A stretch of DNA of 64,000 bases, taken from Microbacterium sp. LWO13-1.2. Its GTDB lineage: Bacteria > Actinomycetota > Actinomycetes > Actinomycetales > Microbacteriaceae. Position 1 is the stretch's first letter. Each line of letters begins with the position of its first letter. Of the stretch, positions 27,624 through 36,631 are shown in pieces. The translations under genes were made by a program, and so were the position numbers. The notes beneath the pieces are model-generated. The model ran no database searches and was not told the origin of the DNA. It worked only from the letters and a program-made list of their open reading frames with translations. Location of the stretch: positions 1,054,001 to 1,118,000 of the forward strand of contig NZ_CP151634.1 of the NCBI RefSeq assembly GCF_038397725.1. Direction: 5' to 3'.

Positions 27624-27669
27624 CAGGATTCCGGATGCCTCGGCATCCGCTCATCAATAAGGAATAACT

Positions 27670-27924
27670 ATGGCTGGAAAGTCGAGCGGCGACCGCCGCA
27701 AGCCGCGGAAGGGTGGCAAGCCCACCGCTCCCGCGAAGTCCATCCGGGTTGGCGTCATTGATTACAAGGACGTCGCAACCCTTCGCAAGTTCGTCTCGGA
27801 GCGCGGCAAGATCCGTGCCCGTCGTATCACCGGTGTCTCGGTGCAGGAGCAGCGTCTGATCGCCACGGCGGTCAAGAACGCACGCGAAATGGCACTCCTG
27901 CCTTACGCCGGCGCTGGACGCTGA
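27670..27924 (+). CDS. rpsR: 30S ribosomal protein S18
   Basis: 84 residues with [27 protein letters not shown], the S18 signature that contacts S6 in the 30S platform. AAGGAAT precedes ATG 27670. Confidence 0.97.
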   Translation: MAGKSSGDRRKPRKGGKPTAPAKSIRVGVIDYKDVATLRKFVSERGKIRARRITGVSVQEQRLIATAVKNAREMALLPYAGAGR

Positions 27925-27935
27925 GGGGTAGGGAC

Positions 27936-28388
27936 ATGGCAAAGCTGATTCTCAAGAACGAGGTCGCCGGGCTCGGTAGCGCCGGTGACGTGGTCGAGGT
28001 CAAGAACGGGTTCGCCCGTAACTACCTCATCCCCCAGGGCTTCGCTACGGCGTGGACCCGTGGTGGCGAAAAGCAGGTCGCATCGATCCAGGCCGCGCGT
28101 CAGGCACGCGCGATCCACGACCGTGACGACGCTGTGGCGCTGAAGAACGCTCTGGAGGGCACCAAGGTTCGCCTCGCCGTCAAGGCGGGCGGCGAAGGCC
28201 GTCTCTTCGGTTCCGTCAAGACCGAGCACATCGCGGATGCAGTCGCAGCCGCGGGCCTCGGCGCGATCGACAAGCGCAAGGTGCACATCACGTCGCCGAT
28301 CAAGGTGACCGGTGAGCACGAGGCCACGGTTCGTCTGCACGACGACGTGACCGCAGTCATCACGCTGCAGGTCGTCGCCGCCAAGTAA
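27936..28388 (+). CDS. rplI: 50S ribosomal protein L9
   Basis: 150 residues, starting [33 protein letters not shown], the L9 N-terminal domain, followed by the long connecting helix and a C-terminal domain. It ends the operon ahead of a strong terminator. Confidence 0.97.
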   Translation: MAKLILKNEVAGLGSAGDVVEVKNGFARNYLIPQGFATAWTRGGEKQVASIQAARQARAIHDRDDAVALKNALEGTKVRLAVKAGGEGRLFGSVKTEHIADAVAAAGLGAIDKRKVHITSPIKVTGEHEATVRLHDDVTAVITLQVVAAK

Positions 28389-28403
28389 GGCGCGATACCC
28401 GTA

Positions 28404-28437
28404 CGAATGCCCCTGTCCTTCGGGACGGGGGCATTCG
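28404..28437 (+). terminator. Terminator after rplI
   Basis: A 15-bp stem (28404-28418 with 28423-28437) closes on a TTCG tetraloop; there is one G-T wobble pair. It ends 49 nt after the rplI stop. There is no long T-tract, as is common in high-GC actinobacteria. Confidence 0.85.
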
Positions 28438-28635
28438 TCGTTTCCGGGGCGTCCAAGGTGCGACGCGGTGCGAGGTCTGAAACGCATCGGACTGGGCCTG
28501 CGCGGATGCGGAATCGACCTCGCATCGGCGCTCCTGCCACTACCGTGGTTCCAGACGAAATCGTCGCACTTCGTCGCGCAGACGCTCTCGTGGCGGCTGA
28601 TCAGCAAGCGGCGAACAAGGAGACGGAGGCCAGTC

Positions 28636-29463
28636 GTGGCAGAGCAGATGACCCCCTCGGGATGGCGACGTTTCTGGGAGCGCGGCGGCTGGTGGCGTTC
28701 GCTGCTCGCCGTCGGGGTGTATTTCGTGCTGTATCAGCTCGGGTCGCTGCTGTTCCTTCCGCTTCTCACCTCGACCCGTGATCCGGCGCTGCAAGTGCTC
28801 GTCGGCACCGGACTGCCCATCGCGCTCGGCGCGGTGATCCTCCTGGCGTTCGGTTGGTCCCTGGGGTGGTTGCGAGAACTCTTCGGTCCGCAGCCGATCG
28901 CGGGGCGCCGCTGGATGTGGATCGCGGTCGCGGTCGTCATCCTGTTCAACGTGCTGCGTTTCGCGACGATCGACTACGGCAAGGCCGGAGTCGGCATCGT
29001 GGTCGCCTGGCTTGTGGCCGGTCTCTTCATCGGCATTGCCGAAGAACTGCTCACCCGCGGGTTCGTCGTGAAGCTGATGCGCAAGCACGGCTATACAGAG
29101 ATCGTGGTCGCTCTGGTGTCGGCAGCGCTCTTCGCCGCGATGCACGCCGGCAACCTGTTGAACGGGCAATCGGTGTTCGTGACCCTGCTGCAGCTCGTCT
29201 ACACGTTCGCGTTCGGGCTGTGCATGTATCTGACGTTGCGGGTCACCGGCAACCTGATCTGGCCGATCCTGCTGCACGCCATGACCGACCCGTCGATCTT
29301 CCTGCAGACATTGTTCCCAGCCGGCGGGACGCTCACCGGCATCGCGGGTTTGGGCAACATCGCCGTCATCGTGGTCGGTGTCGTGCTGCTCTTCTTCATC
29401 CGTGGCCGTGTGGGAGAAGCGGCACACGGACAAGAGGGTGAGCCTCAGCTCGAGACGCGATGA
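28636..29463 (+). CDS. CPBP family intramembrane metalloprotease
   Basis: The 275-residue protein has about eight TM helices and the CPBP (Abi) motifs: EELLTRGF (the glutamate pair and arginine), AAMHAGN and LLHAMTD histidines. Family members cleave membrane peptides or process prenylated substrates. GGAGG precedes GTG 28636. The in-frame codons upstream to 28468 look non-coding. Confidence 0.85.
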   Translation: MAEQMTPSGWRRFWERGGWWRSLLAVGVYFVLYQLGSLLFLPLLTSTRDPALQVLVGTGLPIALGAVILLAFGWSLGWLRELFGPQPIAGRRWMWIAVAVVILFNVLRFATIDYGKAGVGIVVAWLVAGLFIGIAEELLTRGFVVKLMRKHGYTEIVVALVSAALFAAMHAGNLLNGQSVFVTLLQLVYTFAFGLCMYLTLRVTGNLIWPILLHAMTDPSIFLQTLFPAGGTLTGIAGLGNIAVIVVGVVLLFFIRGRVGEAAHGQEGEPQLETR

Positions 29464-29483
29464 CGTCCTGATCTCCGGGGCCG

Positions 29484-30443
29484 TCACTCTCGACCGGCCG
29501 CGCGCGACAGGCGATCGGCGAGCCGGCGGGCTTCGGCGGCAAGCGCTGGTGTGTCGGCGACCGAGAAGTCGAGGTCGAGCATGCTGAGGTGACGCAGCAG
29601 CGCGGCCGGATCGTCTGAGCCGCTTTCCAGCACACAGCTCTCGTCATCGCGCTGGGTCAGACGACCCGCAGACGACGGTAGACGCTCGGCGACCACCGAC
29701 AGCGGTGCGAGGATCACGATGCGCGCACGGTACTCCCACGGCGCCGACGCGACACCGCGGTCGACGTGGTCGGCTGGGCCTTCTGGCGGCAGCTCGCGAG
29801 GGGTGAATCGCCGACCCGTGGGAAGACGGGGGGAGAGCCGGTCGACGCGGAAGGTGCGCCAATCGTCGCGCTCGAGATCGAAGGCGAGCAGATACCAGCG
29901 TCCGGCGCGCAGAGCGAGTCGGTACGGTTCGACGATGCGGCGCGACGCCGAGTCGGAGTGCGATCGGTAGTCGAACCTGAGCTGCACCGCATCCCGGCAC
30001 GCGGTCGCCAGGGTGAGGAGCAAGTCGGAGCCGACCGAGGGTCCATGGAACGGCACGGCGACCATCGTCGACTGCATGGTGCGGATGCGATGGCGGAGGT
30101 GCGACGGCAGTACCTGGTGCAGCTTCGCGAGGGCGCGGACGGACGCTTCCTCGAGATCGGCGATCGACCCGTCTGCGGCGGTGCTCAGACCCACAGCCAC
30201 CGCGATCGCCTCCTCATCGTCGAGGAGCAGCGGGGGCAGGGCGGCTCCCGCGCCGAGCCGGTACCCGCCCGCGACGCCTGGGGTGCTCTGGATGGGGTAG
30301 CCCAGCTCGCGCAGACGCTCGATATCGGTGCGGATCGTCCGTGTGGTCACCTCGAAGCGCTCGGCGAGCTCGTGCCCTGGCCAGTACGGTCTGACCTGCA
30401 AGAGGGACAGCAGCTGCAGCAGGCGCTCGGAGGTTCTCAACAT
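29484..30443 (-). CDS. WYL-domain (YafY-type) transcriptional regulator
   Basis: The 319-residue protein has an N-terminal HTH (RLLQLLSLLQVRPYWPGHELAERFEVTTRTIRTDIERLRELGYPI) and a WYL ligand domain (IVEPYRLALRAGRWYLLAFD). It is divergent from the epoxide hydrolase gene, 61 nt away, and likely regulates it. ATG 30443 is preferred, as the extra codons up to 30485 would run into the promoter. Confidence 0.88.
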   Translation of the reverse strand: MLRTSERLLQLLSLLQVRPYWPGHELAERFEVTTRTIRTDIERLRELGYPIQSTPGVAGGYRLGAGAALPPLLLDDEEAIAVAVGLSTAADGSIADLEEASVRALAKLHQVLPSHLRHRIRTMQSTMVAVPFHGPSVGSDLLLTLATACRDAVQLRFDYRSHSDSASRRIVEPYRLALRAGRWYLLAFDLERDDWRTFRVDRLSPRLPTGRRFTPRELPPEGPADHVDRGVASAPWEYRARIVILAPLSVVAERLPSSAGRLTQRDDESCVLESGSDDPAALLRHLSMLDLDFSVADTPALAAEARRLADRLSRAAGRE

Positions 30444-30504
30444 GGTTCCAGTTTCTTTTAGATTGCGGAAGTGAACTTTCCGCATCTGCTTCTACTTTTG
30501 CATC

Positions 30505-31797
30505 ATGACAAACACATCAAGCAGCATCCAGCCCTTCCGCATCGACATTTCCGACCGCGCTCTCGACGATCTCCGCGAGAGAATCTCGCAGGCCCGGTGG
30601 CCGCGCGACCTCGATGAGACCGCGTGGGAGCGCGGCGTTCCGGTCAGCTACCTCCGCCCGCTCGCCGAGTACTGGCGCGACCGGTTCGACTGGAGAGCTC
30701 AGGAGGCGCAGTTGAACGAGCTGCCTCACTTCACCACCGACGTGGAGGGCCAGACGATCCACTTCGTGCATGTGCGCTCCACGGTGCCAGGGGCACGGCC
30801 GCTGCTGCTTCTGCACGGCTGGCCGAGCTCGTTCGTCGAGTTCCTCGACGTGATCGGACCGCTCACCGACCCGGTGGCGCACGGTGGGCGAGAAGAGGAT
30901 GCCGTGCACGTTGTCATCCCGTCACTGCCCGGTTTCGGGTTCTCGCCGCTGGCAGGTGCGGGGTGGGGAGATCTGTTCCGTGTCGCCGGCGCAATGGCCG
31001 AGGTGATGACGAGACTCGGCTACGACCGATTCCTCGCGCAGGGCACCGATGTCGGATCGGGCATCGTGGGGGTGCTGCCGATGGTGGCGCCAGGACGGAT
31101 CATCGCCACGCACGTCAACGGCCCGAGCCCGTTCCCGCTGGGCCCGGCGATCCCGGTCGAGGGCCTCGACGAGGCTGATCGGGAACGCGCGGAGCGGTTC
31201 AACACCTTCCGTGAAGACGGCGCGGGCTACCTGCACATCCAGGCCACCCGCCCGCAGACCATTGCCTACGGTCTCAACGATTCGCCCGTCGCCCAGCTGG
31301 CGTGGATCGTGGAGAAGTTCAAGGAGTGGAGCGATCCGACGGCCGCCCTGCCCGAGGATGCCGTCGACATCGACCGCCTGCTGACGACCGTCAGCCTGTA
31401 CTGGTTCACGGAGGGCGGCTGGTCGTCTGCGCATGCGCTCTACGAGGGGATGCAGGTGTACCGCAGGTTCGCAGCCATGACGGCCGGCACCACCGGGGGC
31501 GCGGCAGCTTCTGATGAGAGCGACTCCGGCGACGGGGAGACGGGGGACTCCGGCGGTTGGCAGGGAGGCGACTCCGGCGGTTGGCAGGGAGGCGACTCCG
31601 GCGGCTGGGAGGCCCCGGCTATGCCCCCGGCTGCGGTCTCGGTCTTCGCCGCCGACTTCTCGGTCCGCCCCGTCGTCGATCCGGCATCCGCATTCGAGTC
31701 CTGGACCGAGCACGATATCGCCGGCCACTTCCCGGCGATGGAAGCACCCGAAGTCCTCGTCACGGATCTTCGCCGCTTCTTCGGCGAGCACCGCTGA
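30505..31797 (+). CDS. Epoxide hydrolase with a Gly-rich tandem-repeat insert
   Basis: The 430-residue protein has the N-terminal EHN domain (FRIDISDRALDDLRERISQARWP), the oxyanion motif LLHGWPSSFVEF, the nucleophile block AQGTDVGSGI (Asp) and the C-terminal catalytic His in IAGHFPAMEAPE. It hydrolyses epoxides to diols. Between about residues 325 and 372 a low-complexity insert with repeated DSGGWQGG lengthens it beyond the usual 380-390. It is divergent from the WYL regulator. Confidence 0.88.
   Translation: MTNTSSSIQPFRIDISDRALDDLRERISQARWPRDLDETAWERGVPVSYLRPLAEYWRDRFDWRAQEAQLNELPHFTTDVEGQTIHFVHVRSTVPGARPLLLLHGWPSSFVEFLDVIGPLTDPVAHGGREEDAVHVVIPSLPGFGFSPLAGAGWGDLFRVAGAMAEVMTRLGYDRFLAQGTDVGSGIVGVLPMVAPGRIIATHVNGPSPFPLGPAIPVEGLDEADRERAERFNTFREDGAGYLHIQATRPQTIAYGLNDSPVAQLAWIVEKFKEWSDPTAALPEDAVDIDRLLTTVSLYWFTEGGWSSAHALYEGMQVYRRFAAMTAGTTGGAAASDESDSGDGETGDSGGWQGGDSGGWQGGDSGGWEAPAMPPAAVSVFAADFSVRPVVDPASAFESWTEHDIAGHFPAMEAPEVLVTDLRRFFGEHR
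31546..31612 (+). repeat. 24-bp in-frame tandem repeat inside the epoxide hydrolase gene
   Basis: Two identical 24-bp units (31546-31569 and 31570-31593) are followed by a partial diverged third copy. Each unit encodes DSGGWQGG. Confidence 0.9.
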
Positions 31798-31799
31798 TC

Positions 31800-32882
31800 A
31801 TGCCGGAGCACATTCTCAGCGACCGGGCGCTGAACAGGGCGCTGCTCTCCCGGCAGTTGTTGATCGAGCGGGGTGACCAGTCCGTGACCGATGCGGTCCA
31901 CCTGCTCGTCGGCATGCAGGGGCAAGCGCCGCTGGCTCCCTATGTCGGACTGTGGACACGGCTCGGCGACTTCGCGCCTCGTGCGCTCGCGGATGCGCTC
32001 GAGGAGCGCTCTCTCGTCCGCGCGACCCTGATGCGCGGCACGGTGCATCTGGTGACGGCCGACGATGCGCTGCAGCTGCGGCCGCTGGTGGAACCGGCGA
32101 TCGCCCGCGGGTTCAAGGGCGGATTCAGCAGTCAGCTCACGCACGACGACGAACGGAAGGTCGTGGAGCTCGGTCGCGAACTGCTGGCGCAGGGGCCACG
32201 ATCGCGGGTCGAATTGCGCCGGCTCTTCCTGGAGCGGTGGCCGGAGCTGGATGCCGATGCCATGGCGTATGCCGTCAGTTATCTGCTGCCGACGGTCCAG
32301 CCGACACCGAGGGGTGTGTGGGGGCAACCGCAGGGCGCGGCACGACTCGCCCTGATGGACGCCTGGATTGGAAGGCCCCTCGTCCCCGCGCCGTCGATCG
32401 ACGATGTCGTGCTGCGGTACATCGGTGCCTTCGGACCCGCCAGTGTTGGTGACGTGCAGGCGTGGTCGGGACTGACCGGGCTGCGCGAGGTTCTCGATCG
32501 CCTGGCGCCGCAGCTGCGGGTGTTCACCTCGGAGCATGGAGACGCGCTGTACGACCTCCCCGACGCGCCGCGGCCGGATGCGGACATCCCGGTGCCGCCG
32601 CGGTTCCTCTCCGAGTACGACAACGTCCTCTTCTCGCATCGGGATCGACGGCGGATCATCGACACGTCCCGCCGCGTGCCGTTGCCGCCCGGCAACGGAG
32701 CACGCGCCGGCACGTTCCTTCTGGACGGTCTCTTCCGCGGCACCTGGAGTCTCGACGGAGATGCCTTGCGCATCGCTCCGTTCACGGCACTCGACGACGC
32801 CGCTGCGGGGGAGTTGGTCACGGAGGGAAAGGTGCTCGCCACGTTCCTCGGGGTGGCGAGGGTCGAGTTTCTGGGGAGTTGA
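31800..32882 (+). CDS. Winged-helix AlkZ/HTH_42-like DNA glycosylase family protein
   Basis: The 360-residue protein has the HTH_42 (AlkZ/YcaQ) pattern: LIERGDQSVTDAVHLLVGMQGQAP with the QxQ pair at Q40 and Q42, RATLMRGTVHLVTADDA, and FLSEYDNVLFSHRDRRRI near the C-terminus. The family unhooks DNA crosslinks or bulky lesions, though actinobacterial members are mostly untested. It starts 3 nt after the epoxide hydrolase stop, so the pair is probably one transcription unit. Confidence 0.85.
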   Translation: MPEHILSDRALNRALLSRQLLIERGDQSVTDAVHLLVGMQGQAPLAPYVGLWTRLGDFAPRALADALEERSLVRATLMRGTVHLVTADDALQLRPLVEPAIARGFKGGFSSQLTHDDERKVVELGRELLAQGPRSRVELRRLFLERWPELDADAMAYAVSYLLPTVQPTPRGVWGQPQGAARLALMDAWIGRPLVPAPSIDDVVLRYIGAFGPASVGDVQAWSGLTGLREVLDRLAPQLRVFTSEHGDALYDLPDAPRPDADIPVPPRFLSEYDNVLFSHRDRRRIIDTSRRVPLPPGNGARAGTFLLDGLFRGTWSLDGDALRIAPFTALDDAAAGELVTEGKVLATFLGVARVEFLGS

Positions 32883-33508
32883 TCGAGCGTCCGGGATGCG
32901 AAGACGCTGAGGATCGCCCACGCGAGAACACAGAAACCGCCCCAGACGGCAACCTCAGGAGTGCTGCGCCGGGTGGCTCGATCGCCCACGCCGACCTCCC
33001 CCCTGAAGGCAAACTTCGTCACGACGCGCCATGCATCGTGCCGCCGAGAGTACTCCTGGGCTTGGTCGTTGTCCAGGAGAATTCGGTGCGGCGGGACGGG
33101 ACATCTCCGATGGCGCGCCCGGGAGAGATCCAGCTTGACTTTCCCCAGGTTCTGCACATCCGCCTCTTGGTGGCAAAACCTTCAATCAAACCTTTAGGTT
33201 GATTCCCATCCACAGGCTGGGGAAACGTGAAACACCTGGTCGTAGGTAAAAAGAAACTTCAGATGCAGGGGAGTCCACGGGGTTATCCACAGGCGTTGTG
33301 CACAGACACTCCGACTTTGTCCGCACGCTTTCCACATAGTTATCCACAGCCTGTGTTGCGTGTGGATTCGGCCGCTCCTAGCGTGGTCGAGCGACCGAAT
33401 GTCGGGGGGTCCTGATTCGCTGTCTGCGTGGGCACGCCTCACCGCCCACCGCACCGAATCGGGTTCGAGCAGCATCCGAAGCAATCACGTCGCGTCGAAG
33501 GGAGCAGT
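32883..33508. other. 626-bp intergenic region upstream of dnaB
   Basis: The first 290 bases show no convincing gene, only a weak minus-strand frame. From about 33170 the sequence becomes locally AT-rich, with an imperfect inverted repeat around AACCTTTAGGTT. DnaA-box-like 9-mers follow up to 33370. Confidence 0.7.
33283..33348 (+). promoter_or_regulatory. Cluster of DnaA boxes upstream of dnaB
   Basis: TTATCCACA occurs perfectly at 33283-33291 and 33340-33348. Near matches are TTGTGCACA at 33296-33304 and TTGTCCGCA at 33317-33325. Weaker two-mismatch copies flank them. All these boxes point the same way, toward dnaB, which suggests DnaA control of dnaB or a DnaA-titrating site. Confidence 0.75.
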
Positions 33509-34882
33509 GTGTCGATCGCCGACATCTCGGAGGAGCGTCTCGGGGGAAAGCGCACGCCGGAGCGCGTGCCGCCTCATGATCTTCTCGCGGAGCAGAGCGC
33601 GCTCGGCGGCATGTTGTTGTCGAAGGACGCGGTCGCCGATGTGATCGAGACGCTCAAGGGCGCCGACTTCTACATCCCCAAGCACGAGCTCATCTTCGAG
33701 GCGATCCTCTCGCTCTACTCGCACGGCGAGCCGACAGACGTCGTCGCGGTCACCGACGAGCTGATCAAGACCGGCGAGCTCGGCCGGGCCGGCGGCGCCG
33801 ACTATCTGCACACGCTGACGTCGATCGTGCCGACGGCCGCCAATGCCGGCTACTACGCCGGCATCGTGTCCGAGCGCTCGATCCTGCGTCGGCTCGTCGA
33901 CGCCGGCACGCGCATCGTGCAGCTCGGCTACGACGGTCAGGGCGACGCGACCGACATCGTCAACAACGCGCAGGCCGAGATCTACTCGATCACCGGGTCC
34001 GAGACGGCAGAGGACTACGTTCCCCTGCAGGTCGCGGTCGACGCCGCGCTCGAGGAGATCGAAGCTGCGAGCGGCCGCGACGGATCGATGACAGGCGTTC
34101 CGACAGGCTTCAAGGAGCTCGACGAACTGACCAACGGCCTTCACGGCGGGCAGATGATCGTCGTCGCCGCGCGTCCTGCCATGGGTAAGTCGACACTCGC
34201 ACTCGACTTCGCGCGCTCGGCATCCATCGGCAACAACATCCCCTCCGTCTTCTTCTCGCTCGAGATGGGCAAGAGCGAGATCGCGATGCGTCTGCTCAGT
34301 GCCGAGGGTGCGATCCCCCTGCAGAACCTGCGCAAGGGAAACCTCGACCCTCGGGACTGGACCACGGTCGCCGCGACCCGAGGGCGCATCAATGATGCCC
34401 CGCTCTACATCGATGACAGCCCGAACATGACGCTCGTCGAGATCCGCGCCAAGTGCCGTCGACTCAAGCAGCGCGAGGGCCTGCGCATGGTCATCATCGA
34501 CTACCTCCAGCTGATGACCTCGGGCAAGCGCGTCGAGTCGCGTCAGCAGGAAGTCTCGGAGTTCTCGCGTAGCCTCAAGCTCATCGCGAAGGAGCTGCAG
34601 GTTCCGGTCATCGCACTGTCGCAGCTGAACCGTGGTCCCGAGCAGCGCACCGACAAGAAGCCCGCGATCAGCGACCTTCGTGAGTCGGGCTCGATCGAGC
34701 AGGACGCCGACATGGTGATCCTGCTGCACCGCGATTCGGTCTACGACAAGGACATCCGCCCCGGCGAGGCCGACCTCATCGTGGCCAAGCACCGTAACGG
34801 CCCGACCGCGACGATCACCGTCGCCTTCCAGGGTCACTACTCGCGCTTCCGCGACATGGCGCCGGGTGGGGACTTCGCCTAG
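33509..34882 (+). CDS. dnaB: Replicative DNA helicase
   Basis: The 457-residue helicase has the N-terminal domain (DLLAEQSALGGMLLSKDAV), Walker A ARPAMGKSTLALDFA near residue 220, Walker B MVIIDYLQLM and ESGSIEQDADMVILLHR. It unwinds DNA at the fork. No intein is present. GTG 33509 follows GGGAG. The C-terminus GHYSRFRDMAPGGDFA recurs in diverged form at 46224-46271. Its TAG stop overlaps the stop of the convergent island gene at CTAG. Confidence 0.97.
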   Translation: MSIADISEERLGGKRTPERVPPHDLLAEQSALGGMLLSKDAVADVIETLKGADFYIPKHELIFEAILSLYSHGEPTDVVAVTDELIKTGELGRAGGADYLHTLTSIVPTAANAGYYAGIVSERSILRRLVDAGTRIVQLGYDGQGDATDIVNNAQAEIYSITGSETAEDYVPLQVAVDAALEEIEAASGRDGSMTGVPTGFKELDELTNGLHGGQMIVVAARPAMGKSTLALDFARSASIGNNIPSVFFSLEMGKSEIAMRLLSAEGAIPLQNLRKGNLDPRDWTTVAATRGRINDAPLYIDDSPNMTLVEIRAKCRRLKQREGLRMVIIDYLQLMTSGKRVESRQQEVSEFSRSLKLIAKELQVPVIALSQLNRGPEQRTDKKPAISDLRESGSIEQDADMVILLHRDSVYDKDIRPGEADLIVAKHRNGPTATITVAFQGHYSRFRDMAPGGDFA

Positions 34883-34884
34883 TG
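34832..34884 (+). repeat. Left copy of the dnaB 3'-end repeat (island boundary)
   Basis: The last 16 codons of dnaB. They differ from the copy at 46224-46271 at 6 of 48 bases, five of them synonymous. Confidence 0.8.
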
Positions 34885-35706
34885 ATCGGACGCGCCGTAT
34901 CGTTCGCGAAGAGTGCGTTGCATCCACAGGTTGGATGATTCCGGATCGCGGAGAGGTACTCGAGTGCCCGCGTGGCACGGGGCGTAGTCGACGGGACCGA
35001 ACTCAGCGAGGAACGTCACCGGCCGATTCTCGGATCGCCGACGTCGCACGATCTCGTCCCACCAGCGCAGGTGCTGCTCGACCACAGCGGCCCATTCCGC
35101 TGCCTCCGGATCGTTCACCTGTGGGCCTTGGGGGTGCCCGATCCGTGCATGGATGTGATCGGCGCGGGAGATCGCGAGCTCGACGGCACCCGACTGATCC
35201 TCGAGCATCGTCTCGGCGACCACCAGCCAATGCGACACGTCGAAGGTCACGCGCAGGTCGGAGTGTCGCTCCAGAACGCGCTTCGCCGCATGTGCCGCGT
35301 ACAGCATCCGCGATCGGTGCAACTCGACCAGGACATCGAGGCCGGTCTCTGCCCGGTCCTCGCTGATCTGATCCGCAAGCCGATCGTGATCGGCGGGGTC
35401 CCAGTGGTCTCGCCCGGCGTGCAGCGTGACGTGCAGGGGAGCCAACCCGCTGTCTGCGATCGCGGCAGTTCTGCGGTGGATCTCCTCGATATGATCCCGC
35501 GGATCAGAGGCGTCTCCTCCCGTGAGGAGCGATAGGGCAGCCCCCGTGCTGTCGACTGCGGCGCGGAGGCGGTTTTGCGCCTGCGGGTCGGTCGGCCACC
35601 AGACCTCTACGCCGTCATATCCCTGCGCGAGTGCGTGGTCGATGAGTTCGCGCGGTTGAAGCTGCGTCACCCAATCGGTCATGAGGACGAAAAGTTCTGA
35701 GGTCAC
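34879..35706 (-). CDS. Sugar phosphate isomerase/epimerase-like TIM-barrel protein
   Basis: The 275-residue protein has the xylose-isomerase-like fold: LIDHALAQGYDGVEVWW, LHVTLHAGRDHWD, LDVLVELHRSRML (metal Glu), VTFDVSHWLVV (Asp/His) and AEFGPVDYAP. Such proteins isomerise or dehydrate sugars. It is the first gene inside the proposed island and is convergent with dnaB, sharing the CTAG at the stop codons. It overlaps the AraC regulator gene by 4 nt, so they are one operon. Confidence 0.85.
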   Translation of the reverse strand: MTSELFVLMTDWVTQLQPRELIDHALAQGYDGVEVWWPTDPQAQNRLRAAVDSTGAALSLLTGGDASDPRDHIEEIHRRTAAIADSGLAPLHVTLHAGRDHWDPADHDRLADQISEDRAETGLDVLVELHRSRMLYAAHAAKRVLERHSDLRVTFDVSHWLVVAETMLEDQSGAVELAISRADHIHARIGHPQGPQVNDPEAAEWAAVVEQHLRWWDEIVRRRRSENRPVTFLAEFGPVDYAPCHAGTRVPLRDPESSNLWMQRTLRERYGASDH

Positions 35707-36536
35707 TGCTCTTCACCTGTTTCGGAGGGAACCCGGCGCTGTTCGCTGCGGAACATGCTGGGGGAACTTCCGCGGCGTCGCGTGAACTGCCGCGAGAAGT
35801 AGGCGGGGTCGTCGAAACCGACGGTCTTGCCGATCACGCCGACCTCGAGATCGCTTTCGACGAGAAGCGACTGTGCCCGTGCCAGGCGTGATTCGATGAG
35901 AAGTTGGAGCGGGGTCAATCCCGTGGCCGTCAGAGTCTCGGCCCGCAGTTCGGCCAGGCTGACCCCGAGCTCACGAGCGCGCGCTTCCATCGACACCTGG
36001 CGGGTCGCACCGCGCGCGAAGGCGGCGACAAGGTCGGGCGCCCCGGCGGGCTTGGCAGACGCCGCCAGGTCAACGAGCCAGGAGTAGCAGATCGCCGACG
36101 CTCGGAGAGCGCCGACGGATCCCGGCTCCGCGAGGTCCGATCGAAGCCGCGTGAAGGTAGGCGCCAATGTAGCTGGAACGGCCCCCAGCTGTACGACGGG
36201 CGTCGCCGGACTCCACGCGGGTAGTGCATCGAGGTCTCGGGTCACGGTGCCGCCGAAGAGAACCCAGTGCTCCGTCCAACCGGACCGATCCGGGCCGTAA
36301 CTGTGCCGGATTCCAGGGAAGAGCCAGATCAGGGCCGGCGCCTCGATCGCCACATCCGTGGAGAGCTGACTGCGGAACCAGCCGCTCCCCTCGCTCACCA
36401 CCACCGCGGCATGAGAACGCAACGGGCGATCGCGGACCTCGCTGTCATTCCCGCGATACTCCCCGGCCCCGATGCACACGATCGCGCGGTCGGCGAACGC
36501 GGGTGCGGGATGCGCGTAACGGGACCAGTCGCTCAT
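35703..36536 (-). CDS. AraC family transcriptional regulator
   Basis: The 277-residue protein has an N-terminal cupin-like sensing domain (GSGWFRSQ, APALIWLFPGIRHSYGP) and a C-terminal AraC double HTH ending VGFDDPAYFSRQFTRRRGSSPSMFR. It likely senses a sugar and controls the adjacent isomerase and dioxygenase genes. ATG 36536 is favoured; three in-frame ATGs up to 36590 lack ribosome binding sites. Confidence 0.85.
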   Translation of the reverse strand: MSDWSRYAHPAPAFADRAIVCIGAGEYRGNDSEVRDRPLRSHAAVVVSEGSGWFRSQLSTDVAIEAPALIWLFPGIRHSYGPDRSGWTEHWVLFGGTVTRDLDALPAWSPATPVVQLGAVPATLAPTFTRLRSDLAEPGSVGALRASAICYSWLVDLAASAKPAGAPDLVAAFARGATRQVSMEARARELGVSLAELRAETLTATGLTPLQLLIESRLARAQSLLVESDLEVGVIGKTVGFDDPAYFSRQFTRRRGSSPSMFRSEQRRVPSETGEEQ

Positions 36537-36541
36537 GATCG

Positions 36542-36611
36542 TCCAAGTATGGCCACGAAGCATTGAAAATCCAAGGTTCATGTTCAACAATCCATGGACC
36601 GATCATCCAAG
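36542..36611. promoter_or_regulatory. Three TCCAAG direct repeats between divergent AraC and PhyH genes
   Basis: TCCAAG at 36542-36547, 36570-36575 and 36606-36611 lie in the AT-richer divergent promoter region, a normal layout for AraC half-sites. Confidence 0.35.
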
Positions 36612-36631
36612 CATCCGTCAGGATGCATGAC

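Noticed and set aside
33509..34882. Possible intein in dnaB
   Set aside because: The helicase is of normal length and the Walker and downstream motifs are uninterrupted.
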